Part shown: piece after piece, positions 1 to 12,203 of the stretch
Position numbering within the stretch: the first letter of the stretch is position 1
Layout of the letters: each line of letters begins with the position of its first letter
Assembly: GCA_963924555.1 (NCBI GenBank)
Contig: OZ004588.1
Span: 6,917,205 to 6,981,204, forward strand
From: Crambe crambe
Lineage: Eukaryota; Porifera; Demospongiae; Poecilosclerida; Crambeidae
Length of the DNA stretch: 64,000 nucleotides
Direction of reading: 5' to 3'
Made by a program: the position numbers and the translations under genes
The notes under the pieces: generated by a model
Told to the model about the DNA's origin: nothing
The model's database searches: none
The model's input: only the letters and a program-made list of their open reading frames with translations

Positions 1-76
1 TTCTAACAGCACCTCATCTGAAAGGTGAGAAAAAGATGATCGCTCACCCTTGATTTATCTTCTTCTCTCTCATCAG

Positions 77-160
77 ATTGGTCCAGATCAGTGGGACGAA
101 GGAAAGTGTCGCAAAAGCATTTTCAGCCATTGGCAAAAAGATTGAGTTGGTACATCAACC

Positions 161-223
<63 letters not shown>

Positions 224-827
224 GAACTCTTTATAACTTAGTGGATGAAGCTAATGAAATCATGGGAGAGAATATGAAAACCATGTACATACCTAGAACG
301 TGTATATGCTTCCCTGTGTACACCCCACAATAGGTAACATGTCCGGCCCAGCCCACTTGTTCTTCTGGCGGGCATCTTCACTCAATCTAATATTCATGTT
401 TTGGGTTACTTAATCCTCTGGTTATTTTTTTGTGGTCCCACCTTTACTAGGCGGTACAAACTGATAGCCTTATGAGTATTAGATAAATAAACAAGGTTTT
501 GATTGCTTATCACCCACCCACTAAAGGTTGCCATATCCATGTGGTAGCAAACTGATGACCCTTACCATTTTGTATTATGGTGGTTTTGTCTTTGACGACC
601 TTTACCTATTTTACTATAGGATACAATTGTTGCAAAGCAGTCAGCACTTGCTGAAAGTGGACAGGCTGATATGGAAGGAGCATCGGGCAGGGCTAGCCCC
701 ACCCAGGTATCCTTTAAGCTGGTGATACAATCGTCTCAGTGTGGATCAATAATTGGAAAGGGAGGGTCAAAGATCAAGGAAATCAGAGAGGTAGGGATGG
801 AGTTGTTTTTTTTAAAGAAGAACTATT

Positions 828-888
<61 letters not shown>

Positions 889-3800
889 GAGCACTGGTGC
901 CTCAGTACAGGTAATTGTATTAAATCAATATAATTATTTAACATTGAAGGTCCATTTATGTTGTTACTAAATTACTAAATACTCCAAACTAGACTCCAAA
1001 CAGTTGACATAGATGACCTAGTGACCTTGAGGCTTGTACCCAGGTGACTTCATGAATGAAGAGTTTTTAATTGGCTACCGTGTCATAATCATTATAGCTG
1101 CTAGCTAGCTTAATATGAAGGGGGTGGGAGCTAATTCAAGGTTAACCACAGTGTGGTGATTAGTAATAACGCACTAATTAAAGGAGTTCCCCTCGTGGAA
1201 GGTGCCTCGGTAGATTTTAAGGGCAGCTTATGTAAATAGTTCGGACAACCAGACAACCCCGAGTTTTGCTTACAGATGAGATACTGCATTGCTGAAATGG
1301 CTTTGGGAGACAGGAGTTGAGTTAATAAGTACTCTACTATTATTCTGTTCCAATAAAGTGTTGGAAAAATCATATGGAGTTTATTCATTTCCATCAAAAA
1401 CATGTAACTTAATGTCCTGTTGTTAACAGGACAATCTGAACTGTTAGGTCATTCTTACTCCCATCACAAGAAAGCAGAATTTATTGCATGCATTACTAAG
1501 ATCAGAGTTCTCTCCATGCTTGGCAAAATTGCTCCTGCTTCAGTTTGTATTTCTTATTAAGTTAGAACTTCATGAAATGATGGGGCTGTGCTTGCTCACA
1601 AAAGCTGCAATCTTACACACTCGAAAGGAATTTAGTTTAGCTCACTGTCTCTTGGTGATGTGGTAGCCTGCAAAACTGCCTCCATAGCTTGGATCTTCCT
1701 ACAATACTAGACTTGACTGAAGTAATGCTCACTATATCACGATCTAAGCTAGAAAAACTAAGATTTTCAACCACAAGGCTAAATCAACATAGAAAGTACG
1801 AGCTGAGTTGAACTAGTGACTACATTCTTGGATCAGTATTGTTTTGTAATGCTGGAGGAAGTATGGTTCATATTTTTGCACAGTGTATAATTGGTAGTGG
1901 GTGGTAATAAAATGGTGATAAGGCTCTCATGTGCTGAACATGACCTCTTTTCCTGTTTTATTGTAGGGAACATTGGGCAGCCAGTGTTCCCACAGCTCGT
2001 GAGTAACACTTACCATACTGAAAGGTGACCTTTTAAGTGGCCTTTGACACTGGTGTCTGATAACTGTTGTCTGAGTCTTGTTCTTTCCTCTGGGAAAAGG
2101 AACCCAAGTCTGCATTTGTCGCCATAGCAACTCTCCACAGTTAGGGTGGGATGATCGGGTACTTGGCAGCTGTGATATGATCTGAACCTAATACTCTGTA
2201 ATACTTTACTTGGGGTACTAGGCAGCTGTGATATGATCTCTGTCCATAGAACCTAATACTCTGTAATACTTGGAGCCGTGGTGTAATCCTGTTGTACTTA
2301 AACCAATAGTTACCTAATACTCTATAAGTCAAGAAGCTTATTACCAGATACCACTACTCCATAATGCATACCCCAAGTACCCAATACCCCATAATGCCAA
2401 GTACCCAATACCCCATAATGCCAAGTACCCAATACCCCATAATGCCAAGTACCCAATATCCCATAATGCCAAGTACCCAATACCCACATAATGCCATACC
2501 CACATAATGCAAGTACCCAATACCCCATAATGCCAAGATTGCCCAATACCTAAGGTTTCCCATTACCCTATAATGCCATGGTTACCATATCCTGGTTACC
2601 CAATACCCTACAATGCCAAGGTTACTCACTTCCTCAAAAGGACCAGTGCCCACCGGTCCTTCTTACTGTATGAGGTATTCCCACTGAAGATGAAATTCAG
2701 TCAGCTATTTAAGTATGATTGATTTATGATCGCTTAGGTTGCAGGAGAAACTCTACCAAACTCCACTGAGAGAGCAGTTACCATAACAGGTGAGACTTAA
2801 TGCGACAGTATTGACAAACTACTGTCAAATCATCTTATTACTGACTCTTACCTCTCTCCCCCTCCCCCTCTGCCACCCCCCCCCCAGGTACCCCCGATTC
2901 CCTCACACTATGCATCAACCAGATGAGCAACATTATGCTGGAGAACCCAGCCAGGGGACCCCATGTCCCTTACAAACCTCACACCCTCCCCAACCAGGCC
3001 TATCAACCCAGAGTCAATGTAAGTTCAGGACCCCCCTTCACCTTTCATAGCTCTGTTGGGAATCAATGTAGTAGCTAGCCTCATTCCCAGGCTCTCGGTG
3101 AAGTGGAAAAGAGAGGATTAGGTAGATTATGTTGGGAATAATTGGAACTTCCGCATAATGCCAGAATAATGGGGCATATTTTGAGCATAATAGAGCTGCA
3201 AGCCGAAAACAAAGATTTCTGTCGCCTGAGGTGGTTTCTTGCTACACTGTGACAGTGTCTACCAATACCTAAGACCTGAATCATGAGTACATAATACGAT
3301 ATGATATGGACAATTACATGCAGCTGTTAGTTTATGGCAATGGCTATGCTACTTTAGCTCTGCTACTGGTGGACTGGGGAAGCATAATCATTAGCTTATT
3401 TAAGAATAATAGTGGGAATAATTGGTGCATTGTGGAATAGAATAACTAGCATAATCTACCTAACCTAGTTCCCACATTTCTGCTTCAGCAGGCTATGTAC
3501 ATTCAATAAGGTAAACTGGGGTATTTACTTTGAGTAGAACCCTGTGTTTGGGTATTTCCTTTGAGTATGCAGCTGTTAATTTATGGCAATGGCTATGCTA
3601 CTTTTAGCTCTGCTACTGCTACTGGTGAACTGGGGAAGCATAATCATTAGCTTATTTAAGAATAATAATTGGTCCATTGTGTAATAGAATAACTAGCATA
3701 ATCTACCTAACCTAGTTCCCACATTTCTGCTTCAGCAGGCTATGTACATCCTTTGAGTAGAACCCTGTGTTTGGGTATTTCGGTTGAGTAGAACCCTATC

Positions 3801-4853
3801 GAGTAGAACCCTGTGTTTGGGTATTTCCTTTGAGTAGAACCTTATAAAAGGAGAAGTCTTGTATTCTAGAAATTGCTAGCTAACTCATAAGCGAACTGGA
3901 TCTATTTCCTCCCCCACAACTATACCTACCCTTTGCATCCTGTGAGTGGCTGCTAGGAATCATTCCTTATAGATATTGTAGAGGGTGAAAAATTCTTCTG
4001 ACCAACATCGATACAGGAATATGGTTAGACAAACAAGGTCTTGGTATTTTCATATTGAACTATTTCTTGTTATGATTCAGAACTGTTATGTTTCTCTACA
4101 GCCTAGTCTACCATATCAAGCGCCATATACTGCAAGTTAGTCCTCTCTTTAATCATTATTAATCCCTTGTGTTATCTAACTAATTAACCCTTTCTACAGC
4201 ATTCCATACAACAGCTGGTCCAGCCACTGCCACTCAGCAGATGAGAATCCCTAATAATGTAAGTGTGTCATGTGACATTCCCAGCTAATCAAAATGTCTG
4301 TTTGATTATCATACTTTATCATGCAGTTAATTGGATGTGTGATTGGAAGAAAAGGCTCAAAAATCCACGAGATAAGGTATTAAGCCATTGTGCCATGCCA
4401 TGATGAACACTGTTTTCGTGGGGTAAAACTACGTACTGCAAGCAAAGGGAGCCACTAGGGGGGCAAGTGAGGGCACTATATATATTTGTATTGTATGTAT
4501 GTTCTTCCGGTCCCGTCCTTTGCAATAAGGTGACCTCAATGGCTAAAGCTTCACTCATCACAATTTGTCCTGGGGTGGATAACTTCTGCATGTTAAAATG
4601 CTGTCTCTCCTTTCAGGGTGAGCTCTGGTGCACAAATCAAGATAGCTGGCAATGAAGGGGATGAATCAGACCGTCTGGTCACAATAACGGGAACACCTGA
4701 GGCAGTGGGTGTGGCACAATATCTCATCAGTTCCAGGTAAGGGGTCTCTCTCTTGCATTTAAAAAAATGATCTTTCTTTCTCTCTCTGGTCACAGGATAC
4801 ACTCAGAGGTGAATGCCTTCATGTCCATAGGGAGTACCATGAACCCCACATAA
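77..4853 (+). CDS. PCBP: Poly(rC)-binding protein (hnRNP E/PCBP family), 3' part
   Basis: This gene encodes a KH-domain RNA-binding protein of the PCBP/hnRNP E family, which binds C-rich single-stranded RNA to control splicing, stability and translation. The 5' end lies left of the window. Exons joined by phase and GT-AG sites: 77-149 (end of KH1, VQISGTKESVAKAFSAIGKK), 620-790, 890-910, 2738-2789, 2888-3018, 4102-4135, 4200-4258, 4327-4376, 4617-4736, 4796-4853. KH2 carries the GXXG loop as IIGKGGSKIKEIRE and continues through STGASVQ, VAGETLPNSTERAVTITG and GTPDSLTLCI. KH3 has CVIGRKGSKIHEIR, then VSSGAQIKIAG and VTITGTPEAVGVAQYLIS. The protein ends MSIGSTMNPT before TAA at 4851. The 21-nt exon at 890-910 is needed to complete KH2. 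The KH2-KH3 linker is proline- and glutamine-rich. Which vertebrate paralogue is closest cannot be told. Confidence 0.93.
160..220. repeat. (GA)n microsatellite in PCBP intron
   Basis: A run of about 29 GA dinucleotides lies just after the donor site of the first visible PCBP exon. Confidence 0.95.
832..886. repeat. (TC)n microsatellite forming a polypyrimidine tract
   Basis: This TC run abuts the CAG acceptor of the 21-nt PCBP exon, so it also serves as that exon's polypyrimidine tract. Confidence 0.9.
911..2737 (+). other. Large PCBP intron without a recognisable gene
   Basis: This is an intron between the two halves of the KH2 coding sequence. It holds short ORFs with no recognisable similarity and, near its 3' end, a tandem repeat array. 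I see no RNA gene or intact mobile element. A pseudo-exon-like stretch near 1966-1998 has an AG before it and a GT after it, but including it would interrupt KH2. Confidence 0.6.
2341..2625. repeat. Tandem array of about 24-bp units
   Basis: The motif CCCCATAATGCCAAGTACCC recurs with a period near 24 bp about seven times, then degenerates rightwards into diverged units. It lies inside a PCBP intron and creates repetitive ORFs on the minus strand that are not genes. Confidence 0.85.
3019..4101 (+). other. PCBP intron with a tandem duplication
   Basis: About 200 bp beginning CAGCTGTTAGTTTATGGC at 3320 recur from 3571 with small changes, a period of about 250 bp. A shorter unit containing GAGTAGAACCCTGTGTTTGG repeats several times between 3530 and 3840. 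No gene is seen. Confidence 0.7.
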
Positions 4854-5829
4854 CTTGAGCGGAATCTATCCCCAGCCACTATAACACGTACAAGTCACTA
4901 TAACACATGCAAGTCACCTCATATGTATTATACAACAGCTAACAATGAGCGGTTTTTTGTTTTGTTTTTTTTTTGTTGTTTTTTTCTAAACGACTATAAC
5001 ATATGGTTAACTTCATTCTTTCTCTCTCATTTTTTTTGTTTTTTTGTTTTTTGGCAATAATTAATGACTTTAGGATTGGTGTGCCTTGCACTTTATTATC
5101 ATTATTTCTCTCTCTTGTCTGTACATAACAAACCAATGTTTAGTATCATGTCATCCATTGCATTCTATAATACAATAATTATTTTCCATTGCAATGTATC
5201 AGTACAGGGAGTGAATACAACCGTCAAGGTGAAATCTTTTTACCAATCTGTGCAGTGTTCCACACCCTCAAAGCTTCTCATAATTATCAACAGAACCACA
5301 AAACCATAATCAGCTGGTACACTCAAGAGGAACATTGGACTACAACCTGACTACTGTAGATTTCAGGATGGTTGTCAGTAAGGAATGAGAAATAGGTAGT
5401 GGCTTACAAGGACCTAAGAAACCCGATCCTTTCATGTCCTATATAATCCATGCAGTTGTATAAACCATAGGACAAATGGTATCCACCTATTCCCCAAACC
5501 TTCCTGACAACCAACCTGCAATGGACAGTATTACTGGCATTTGTAATCTTGCACCATCATCATAAATAGATATGTAAATTAAAATATGTAGGGAAGGGGA
5601 GAAAAAAAAAGAGCTTGCTATCGTATATACAGTACAGAGCAGGTACTGGCTTTATTATGACTGTGAAAAGTTACATCTTAATGTCCACAAGTATGTATGA
5701 ACAACCATGTGTGTTGTGTATGTGTGTATGGTGGGAAAGGAAAGATGCTGATGTGTGGATGAAAAGAAATGAAATCCACTAGCTTTTTTGTGTTGTTTTA
5801 TGAGGTTGCCATGACACTGGAGTGTTCTC
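4854..5829. other. Convergent intergenic stretch between PCBP and HP1
   Basis: Downstream of the PCBP stop and of the HP1 stop, which face each other. It contains T-rich tracts (about 4950-5050) and an A-rich tract near 5605, as expected for two 3' UTRs. The short ORFs look random. Confidence 0.55.
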
Positions 5830-6970
5830 TCATACCTTGAGCTCAGCATCATGCCACGTCAGCTTCGACTCGTAAAACTTGATGACCATCTGCGGTATGT
5901 GACTGTTCGCTTCATAGTTGTAAACAAGTTCTGGAGTACTAACCCCTTTCCTGGAGAAGAGAAGGAGAACATTACATCCATATGATGGTGTGTATTAAAT
6001 AGAGTATTAGTAGAGAACTCGTTAATATCCCAAGAGCCAGTAGGCAGTATGGCAAGGCTACTCTTGTAACCTAGAGTTTTGGTTGTTCCATGGGATTGCT
6101 CAGTTTGCAATGGTCATGGCACAAAGGTTTCGCTCTGGCCCCTTTCTATTGCATGGTAACTGGCCACTTTGGTACCAAAATTCACCAAAAATGGAATCCT
6201 GTTCCATGCATTTGATTCAGAATATATCTCTTCGCTAAAGGGCTTGGAAATGAATTAAAATTAGGGGGTAATGTTAAGCACCATTTAATAAGAAAGAGTA
6301 TATGTCCTTCCACTTCTGTAGCCCCCAATATATCCTCAGCTATCAGATTCTTATCAAAACCACTGGGTGTATTCGGGTTAGGAAGACTCGGATTTGGAAT
6401 TTCCCCTTCAGAGTTCTCTCCATTCTCTTCATCGTGATTTTGTCCCGATGCGGAGGCAGCTGGTTTGCTTTCCTTCTTCAGTCTTTCGGCATCAGTCATT
6501 CTTGAGTGTGGGGAAAAACGTGCTTTCTTTGCTCTTTTTTCCTGTGCATGATGAGAGGGGGGGAGAGAGATGATAACCTCCATCCATACATATATGCAAT
6601 CATATAGCTGCCACTGAGCAGTCACGCACACCTGGTCAAGCCAGGATGCCTATGACCTAGTGCTGCAAACCTCCTAGAGCCTGGCATACATACATACTTT
6701 TCCCTTATCTCCTCCACTTTCAGGCTTTGCTGGTTTAGCAACTGAAGCTTGGGAGGAAGATTTCGCCAATTTTCTCTCAAATTCCGCAATAAGTTCAGGA
6801 CAGTCCAAATTGTGTACTGGCTCCCATGTGTTATCATCGTCACTATAGTTCATCCATTTGAGGAAATACTCGGTTGTTCCATTTGAAGTCACTCTTTTCT
6901 TCAAGATCTTCTCAACAGTGAAGACTTCTTCAACGTCTTTCCCTCCTCGCTTCTTCTTACTCTTAGGCAT
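5830..6970 (-). CDS. HP1: Heterochromatin protein 1 / chromobox protein
   Basis: This is an HP1-type chromatin protein: an N-terminal chromodomain reads methylated histone H3K9 and a C-terminal chromoshadow domain dimerises and recruits partners. Exons on the minus strand: 6970-6698, 6541-6282, 5950-5830, giving 217 residues, typical for HP1. The start was chosen at 6970 ([10 protein letters not shown]). The chromodomain is [13 protein letters not shown]...[21 protein letters not shown], with aromatic cage positions Y/F, W and W visible. The hinge is rich in K, E and S. The chromoshadow domain (about residues 140-215) starts [20 protein letters not shown], includes the FLIKWK junction made by the last splice, and ends [18 protein letters not shown]. 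It diverges from MTX2 with 845 bp between the starts. Confidence 0.93.
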
Positions 6971-7814
6971 ACCAGCAAGCTTTTGAGGAAAGAAAAACAA
7001 CAACAACAAGAAGAACAAAAAGCAGGTAAGCAGATAATTTGAAAGACTACTGGCCTGGGGGTGGTACATGCATTCCACTGGGCATTTTATTCATTACCAT
7101 GGATGTGGCTACCAAGGTGACCAGTATTTCCCTAACCACCCTTGCCCTGTTTTGTGGGCCTGGCCCAATGATTGGAAGTTCTAACTGGACCGTCATATCA
7201 ATTATTCATTAACTACAAGTTACTAAGAGACTCATTAACAGCATCACATCCCATTTCAAGGGTGTGAGCGTAGTAAATAGGGGGTGAGCGTAGTAAATAG
7301 GGGGTGTGGTCAGAACTTTAAGGCCAAATTAACTAGAGCTCAAGTAAAACTATATCAGTTTCATTAATTAAGAAGGGGCTCAGGCAAGTCAGAAGTGGAC
7401 TGGCCTCTTGTATGTGTTCCATCATGTAGACTTTTACATAAATGAGGGGCTTGTTTAAAAATACACTGCCCTTTTCTAATACACTACATAGTGTTCAACA
7501 GTAGCTTTATGAGACTACTAGTGAGCCATATAGCTTGTATTCCTCTCATAAAGTAGCTAAGCTAACTAAAGAAAAATTCATCCACTTCAAAAGCATTGAA
7601 TCAAGGTGTGCTCATTTCCCATGATAAAAAATTACCTTTTCTACTGTGTCCCGTATTCAGAAGAGATTTAGTGACCACCTATTCAGTTATCACTCAGAGA
7701 ACAGGTACCGCCATTTTCCTCAACACACGTCTTTTTTTTACCGCTATTTTTAATTATTATTCGACTCTTCGCGCATGTGCGGACTTCCTACGCTATATAT
7801 ATACATTAAACAAA
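6971..7814. promoter_or_regulatory. Divergent upstream region of HP1 and MTX2
   Basis: This 844-bp gap separates two divergent start codons and must hold both 5' regions. An 18-bp unit near 7263-7302 (GTGAGCGTAGTAAATAGGGG) occurs twice in tandem. No recognisable TATA box or other core element can be assigned with confidence. Confidence 0.4.
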
Positions 7815-9586
7815 ATGGCTTCTGGCACGGACCAAAACCTAACAGAGCGAATCCTAGCTTCTACGACAGGTTAGTCCTCCATGGTGTGACATATATCAGT
7901 GCTGCAGGGTCTCTTTCTTGCTTTTTTCAGAAAATTTCAAATGGCCAGATGCAGAAAGGGTGACTTTATATCATCTTCCATCAGGTATGTTCTCCATCTT
8001 GGTGACTTCAAAATGTTTTTTGTTGTAATACATGTGCGTATTTAAATATTTCTTTCAATTAGACCAAGAATTGTTGAGTGATGCAGCCAGACGTCTCTGT
8101 TTTCAGACTTATTTGAGCCTATCGAAGCTTCCCTTCACTATGAAGGCAGCTCGCAACACCAACAGCATGTCTCCAGAGGGGACTTCCCCATTTATTGTTC
8201 TCCAGCTAGGGTGTGAACCCCTCATACTTTGTAACTTTGAGAAAACAGTGGATTTTCTGGAAGCCAATGTTAGTATGTGCTATACGAAAGTCCCAAAGAG
8301 GGAACCGGACATAATAGAGGTCACTGAGACCATTAACCAGGTTCCGCTCAGTGTGACATTCAATCAGCCCAGATGCTTAATTATGCGGTATCATGTTTCA
8401 ATTTAAACTGAATTTATTATACTAGTTAAGTTGGGTACAGTGAATTGCAAGTTGGTTGTCCAAATGTAAAGCACAAATTGACTGCAATAAAAACTTGCAT
8501 CTATTGAGGAAAAGTCACACATCTTATTCAGGAACAGCCTCAAGTTTACACAGCTCTTTTAGATTTTGCATCTTACATTGGACAACCAACTTGCAATTCA
8601 CTGTAGTAGGGTAGGCAAGAACCAGTAGGGCTATGGATTTTGAGATATGATTGTTATTTTATTGTTTTGTTTGTTTATGGATTCCCGAGTTTTAGAGAAA
8701 TTTTTTATTTTCCTGTCCAGCACCTTGGTATTGGGAGCAAATTAGAGCATGCCGATAAACTGGATCAGGAGGCTCACATCTCCTTGCTCAGGACAAAGAT
8801 AATGCCTGCTCAGACATGGGCCAACAGAAAGAACCTGAGGGAGATGGTTAAGATAAGTGGGCATGGCTTTTCCTGGCCGCTCAGTGTGGTCCTTCCTTGT
8901 CTCTTCCATTTGCACTACATATGGGACCAGTGGTCCACCTTCATGAAGCCAAGGGAAGAGATTTTGAGAGACTTTGAACAAGTCTGCAGCTCTCTTTCCC
9001 AACGACTTGGCAACCAAGACTCTTTCTTCCCATTCAGGTACGAGACGATATTACGATTATTACGGTGGCACCCTCACTCAATATCCTATAAACCAGGACC
9101 AACATGCAATAGAGTTCGGGAAACTTTAGTGTGGGTGGGCCCTCCATGGAAGCTGAAACACTCTTGATAATAATTACCTCTATCGACTGATTTTTTTTTT
9201 GCATTTCCTTTTAAGGAAACTCAATTTATTCCTCAATTTCCCGATTTTCAGCTTCTTATAAGGAAACCCGATTTCTCAATATTTATAAGGAAACCTGAGA
9301 TATCCAGTACAGTAGTAACTGCATCTTTCATTAGCGGCTGTATGGTTATTTTTTCTAATCAATGACCCTCTACAGACTGACTACTTTGGATGTTGTTGTC
9401 TACAGTCATCTACAAGCTATTCTCTCCACTCGTCTCCTCAGCAAAGAACTCCGCCAAATCATCGTGCAGTTTGAAAACTTGACAAAGTTTTGTCAGCACA
9501 TTGCCAAGTTACCTGAACTGAACACAACGCCAACTCAAAAGTTCCTAGAGATACACCCACTCAATAATTATTTTCCATTTCAATAA
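7815..9586 (+). CDS. MTX2: Metaxin-2
   Basis: Metaxin-2 is a GST-fold protein of the mitochondrial outer membrane SAM complex, acting with metaxin-1 and SAM50 in beta-barrel insertion. Five exons: 7815-7869, 7931-7984, 8063-8268, 8721-9037, 9376-9586, all in phase, giving 280 residues. Recognisable segments are WPDAERVTLYHLPSDQELLS, LSLSKLPFTMKAARNTNSMS, PEGTSPFIVLQLG, the C-terminal helices with FEQVCSSLSQRLGNQDSFFP, and TLDVVVYSHLQAILSTRLLS. These match metaxin-2 rather than metaxin-1. A 170-bp foldback element sits in intron 3. The stop is only 100 bp upstream of the AGPAT5 start in the same orientation, so the two may be co-regulated. Confidence 0.9.
8436..8605. mobile_element. Small foldback MITE in MTX2 intron 3
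   Basis: Terminal inverted repeats of about 33 bp begin TACAGTGAATTGCAAGTTGG on the left and end with its complement on the right, around a short unrelated centre. There is no coding capacity. The ends start and finish with TA, consistent with a TA target site. Confidence 0.8.
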
Positions 9587-9686
9587 ACTTCTATGGAAAT
9601 CCACGTGGCGTGGTTAGCTCGCGCGTTGGTAAAGGGTCAGCTATACGCCAGCAGTGCAGTATATAGTATAGTACTAGGCAAGGACC

Positions 9687-11870
9687 ATGATACTTTCAGT
9701 TCCTCACGTCCTACTGTCTTTGCGGTGGATCCCTCCTGGGTTGACCATCTTGGGTGCCTCCTCGATCTTCCTGGGAGAATGGAGCGCCATCAGAATTCTC
9801 ACTCTGCCCTTTCATCGCAGGATCTATCGCAGGCTGGAGGAACTCCACTACAGCAACTACCAAGCTGTGGTGGGATTCTATTATGAAACTTGGTCAGGTG
9901 TGGAGGTAAGGAGAAAGCTTCAGGATCTAGAACCTCTCTCTCTAGCTCTAGCTCTCTCTGGAATAATCGACCCTTTACCATATTTTCCTAACTATCATGC
10001 AGTTCTGTTTTTATGGTGACAAGATCCCTGATGAACCTGAGAATGTTCTCTACCTCTCAAATCATCAGTGTTCAGGTAAACATTTTGAAACTCCATTGGG
10101 CAATGCTTGCTCATTGCATAAGCCCTTGACAAGTGAGGTCACTTCCTGATACATGCGCAGGAAGTTTTACTTTTGAAAAATTAATATTAAAGCAGTTCAA
10201 AATAAAATAGCTTGTTTAATGGATTTCCCTGCCCAAGTATGACCACACAAACTCATTACAGTATGACAAACTAGTATACTGACGGAGTTTGTTTATTTCA
10301 TTCTGTTTCTGTTAAACAAGGGAACTGCCTAATGGTTCTACACAGTTCACACTTCAAAATCACGAGGATATACTCCACACAGAAATTTTGATTCTTTGTT
10401 TATTGGTGTTGCAGTTGACTGGGTGATTGCAGAGGTATTGTGTGTGAAGCAGGGGGGTTATGGTGGACGAGCCCGCTACATTCTCAAAGATGCTATCAAG
10501 TACATTCCTCTCTATGGCTGGTACCTTGGACTGGTAAGTGAAAAAGAAAATTACATATGTCATAGAAAATGAAGCCTTTGACACCAGCAGCTGTTTCTAA
10601 ACTGATTTTTGGTAGGAGACCCAACACTGAAATTATCATGCTCGTCCACTTTTGTTGGAAGATTTTGAAACAAACTTTGGTATTGAGTGACCAATTTTAA
10701 CACCATGATGTGACTCTTTATTGCAGCGAGGAGGAATATTCATTCGAAGGAAGATGGACAAAGACCAAAATCGATTGATCAAGTGAGGATTTTTTCCTTC
10801 TTCTTTTTGCTACTATGTAGACATTAATTTTTGTTCTTGTGTCATAGAGGACTGCGAAAGTTTGTGGAAGAGGATGTCCCTGTAAGAATTAATAGCCTTT
10901 TGCTATAAAACTTTGAACTTATTGATTGCTCGATCCAGCTCTGGTTAGTAGTATTCCCTGAGGGCACCAGATATAGTCAGGAGCGTATGAAACGAAGCAA
11001 AGAGTATGCAAGAAGTTTAGGTAGTCATAAAATCTCGAGGGTGTGGTAGAGAATTCCAATTAAAGCTTCTTCTCTTTTCGTAAAGGTATTGCTGAATTAG
11101 AGCAGGTATTGACTCCAAAAACCACAGGATTTGAAGTAAGTAAATTCCTAACTAGTGAATAATGACACACTTGGGACCCCTCTGTAGAGAGGTCGTCCTC
11201 TTTTGTAATTTTTAGGTCCTCTTTCAGAGGTTTTATATTACTATATATTCTGCCCAGCTTGCATTGGAACATATAGGTGGACACTTTGATGCAGTGTATG
11301 ATATCACCATTTACTACGAGGGGATGGGAAAGCATGAGGGGTGTGGTCGAGCCCCACCCCCTAACTTATTCAGTAAGTTTGAGTGAGATGGAGGCAAGAA
11401 TTTAAATTTTTTTTTGAAGATTTTTTCTGTGGGACATGTTCTAAAGTACACATTCATGTGAGAAGAGTTCCTATAGAGGATATCCCTAAGGTAAGTAGTG
11501 CTAATTAAATCTCTAATCTAACAGGCTCTTTCTAGCATTACTGTTCTCCCTACAGAACCCAGAAGGTCAGAGGGCATGGCTCCACGATGCTTATCAGCAG
11601 AAAGACAAGTAAGGAAAGCCTCGATTTTCCTATAACTTGTACATCTTAATTATTAATTTTAGGTTGCTGAAGGAACTGATGACCCACGGTCGGTGCAGTG
11701 CCCCTCATGTGTGCCACCCACTTCCCCTTTCTCGGACGATTTTCCCCCTGTTGGTCCAATCAATCACTACTCTCTTGACCCTCTTTACACGCATGGGTAG
11801 GATCTACTGGTTGACTACGATCGGCTTCTTCACATTAGTGAGCTACATATCCGCCTTAAGGAACAAATAG
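9687..11870 (+). CDS. AGPAT5: 1-acyl-sn-glycerol-3-phosphate acyltransferase, AGPAT5 type
   Basis: The encoded enzyme should transfer an acyl chain to lysophosphatidic acid to form phosphatidic acid, at an ER or mitochondrial membrane. Eleven exons: 9687-9905, 10003-10075, 10415-10533, 10727-10782, 10848-10881, 10939-11020, 11086-11135, 11258-11372, 11420-11490, 11556-11608, 11663-11870. They join in phase to 359 residues, near the length of AGPAT5. Motif I is NHQCSVDW (NHX4D), the GIFIRRKMDKDQ block follows, and the phosphate-binding motif is FPEGTRYSQE. An N-terminal hydrophobic segment (ILSVPHVLLSLRWIPPGLTI) and two C-terminal hydrophobic stretches fit membrane anchoring. The catalytic H and D and the EGTR motif are all present. 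Confidence 0.92.
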
Positions 11871-12203
11871 AAACACTGACATCCCATTCACAATCAAACC
11901 TCCAAAGAGAATCAGCAGCTGCCATTGCATAGTAATAGTAGAGTCCTTTCACCATAATCAAGCTTATGTGCATTAATTCTTCTATCTTCATTATAAAAGT
12001 GATGTAAGCCATAAACTACATTTGGTGTTCCTAAAGTGACACCTGAACAAGTCTCTGATATAATGGCCTTACATTATAGAATTTTTGAGTGATTCTATAA
12101 CATTGTTCTCAGACTTGACTAGAAGGAATGGCTATCCCATGTTCTTCTTGTTCCCCCAACCTCTTCTATTATCTGGAGAGGAAAAGCACAAGAAAAAGTC
12201 ATC

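Noticed and set aside
1966..1998. Possible extra PCBP exon
   Set aside because: It has AG and GT neighbours, but KH2 is continuous only when exon 890-910 joins 2738 directly.
2322..2563. Repetitive ORFs with GTWHYGVL-like units on the minus strand
   Set aside because: Both overlapping frames are open because of a 24-bp tandem repeat inside a PCBP intron. There is no start context and no similarity.
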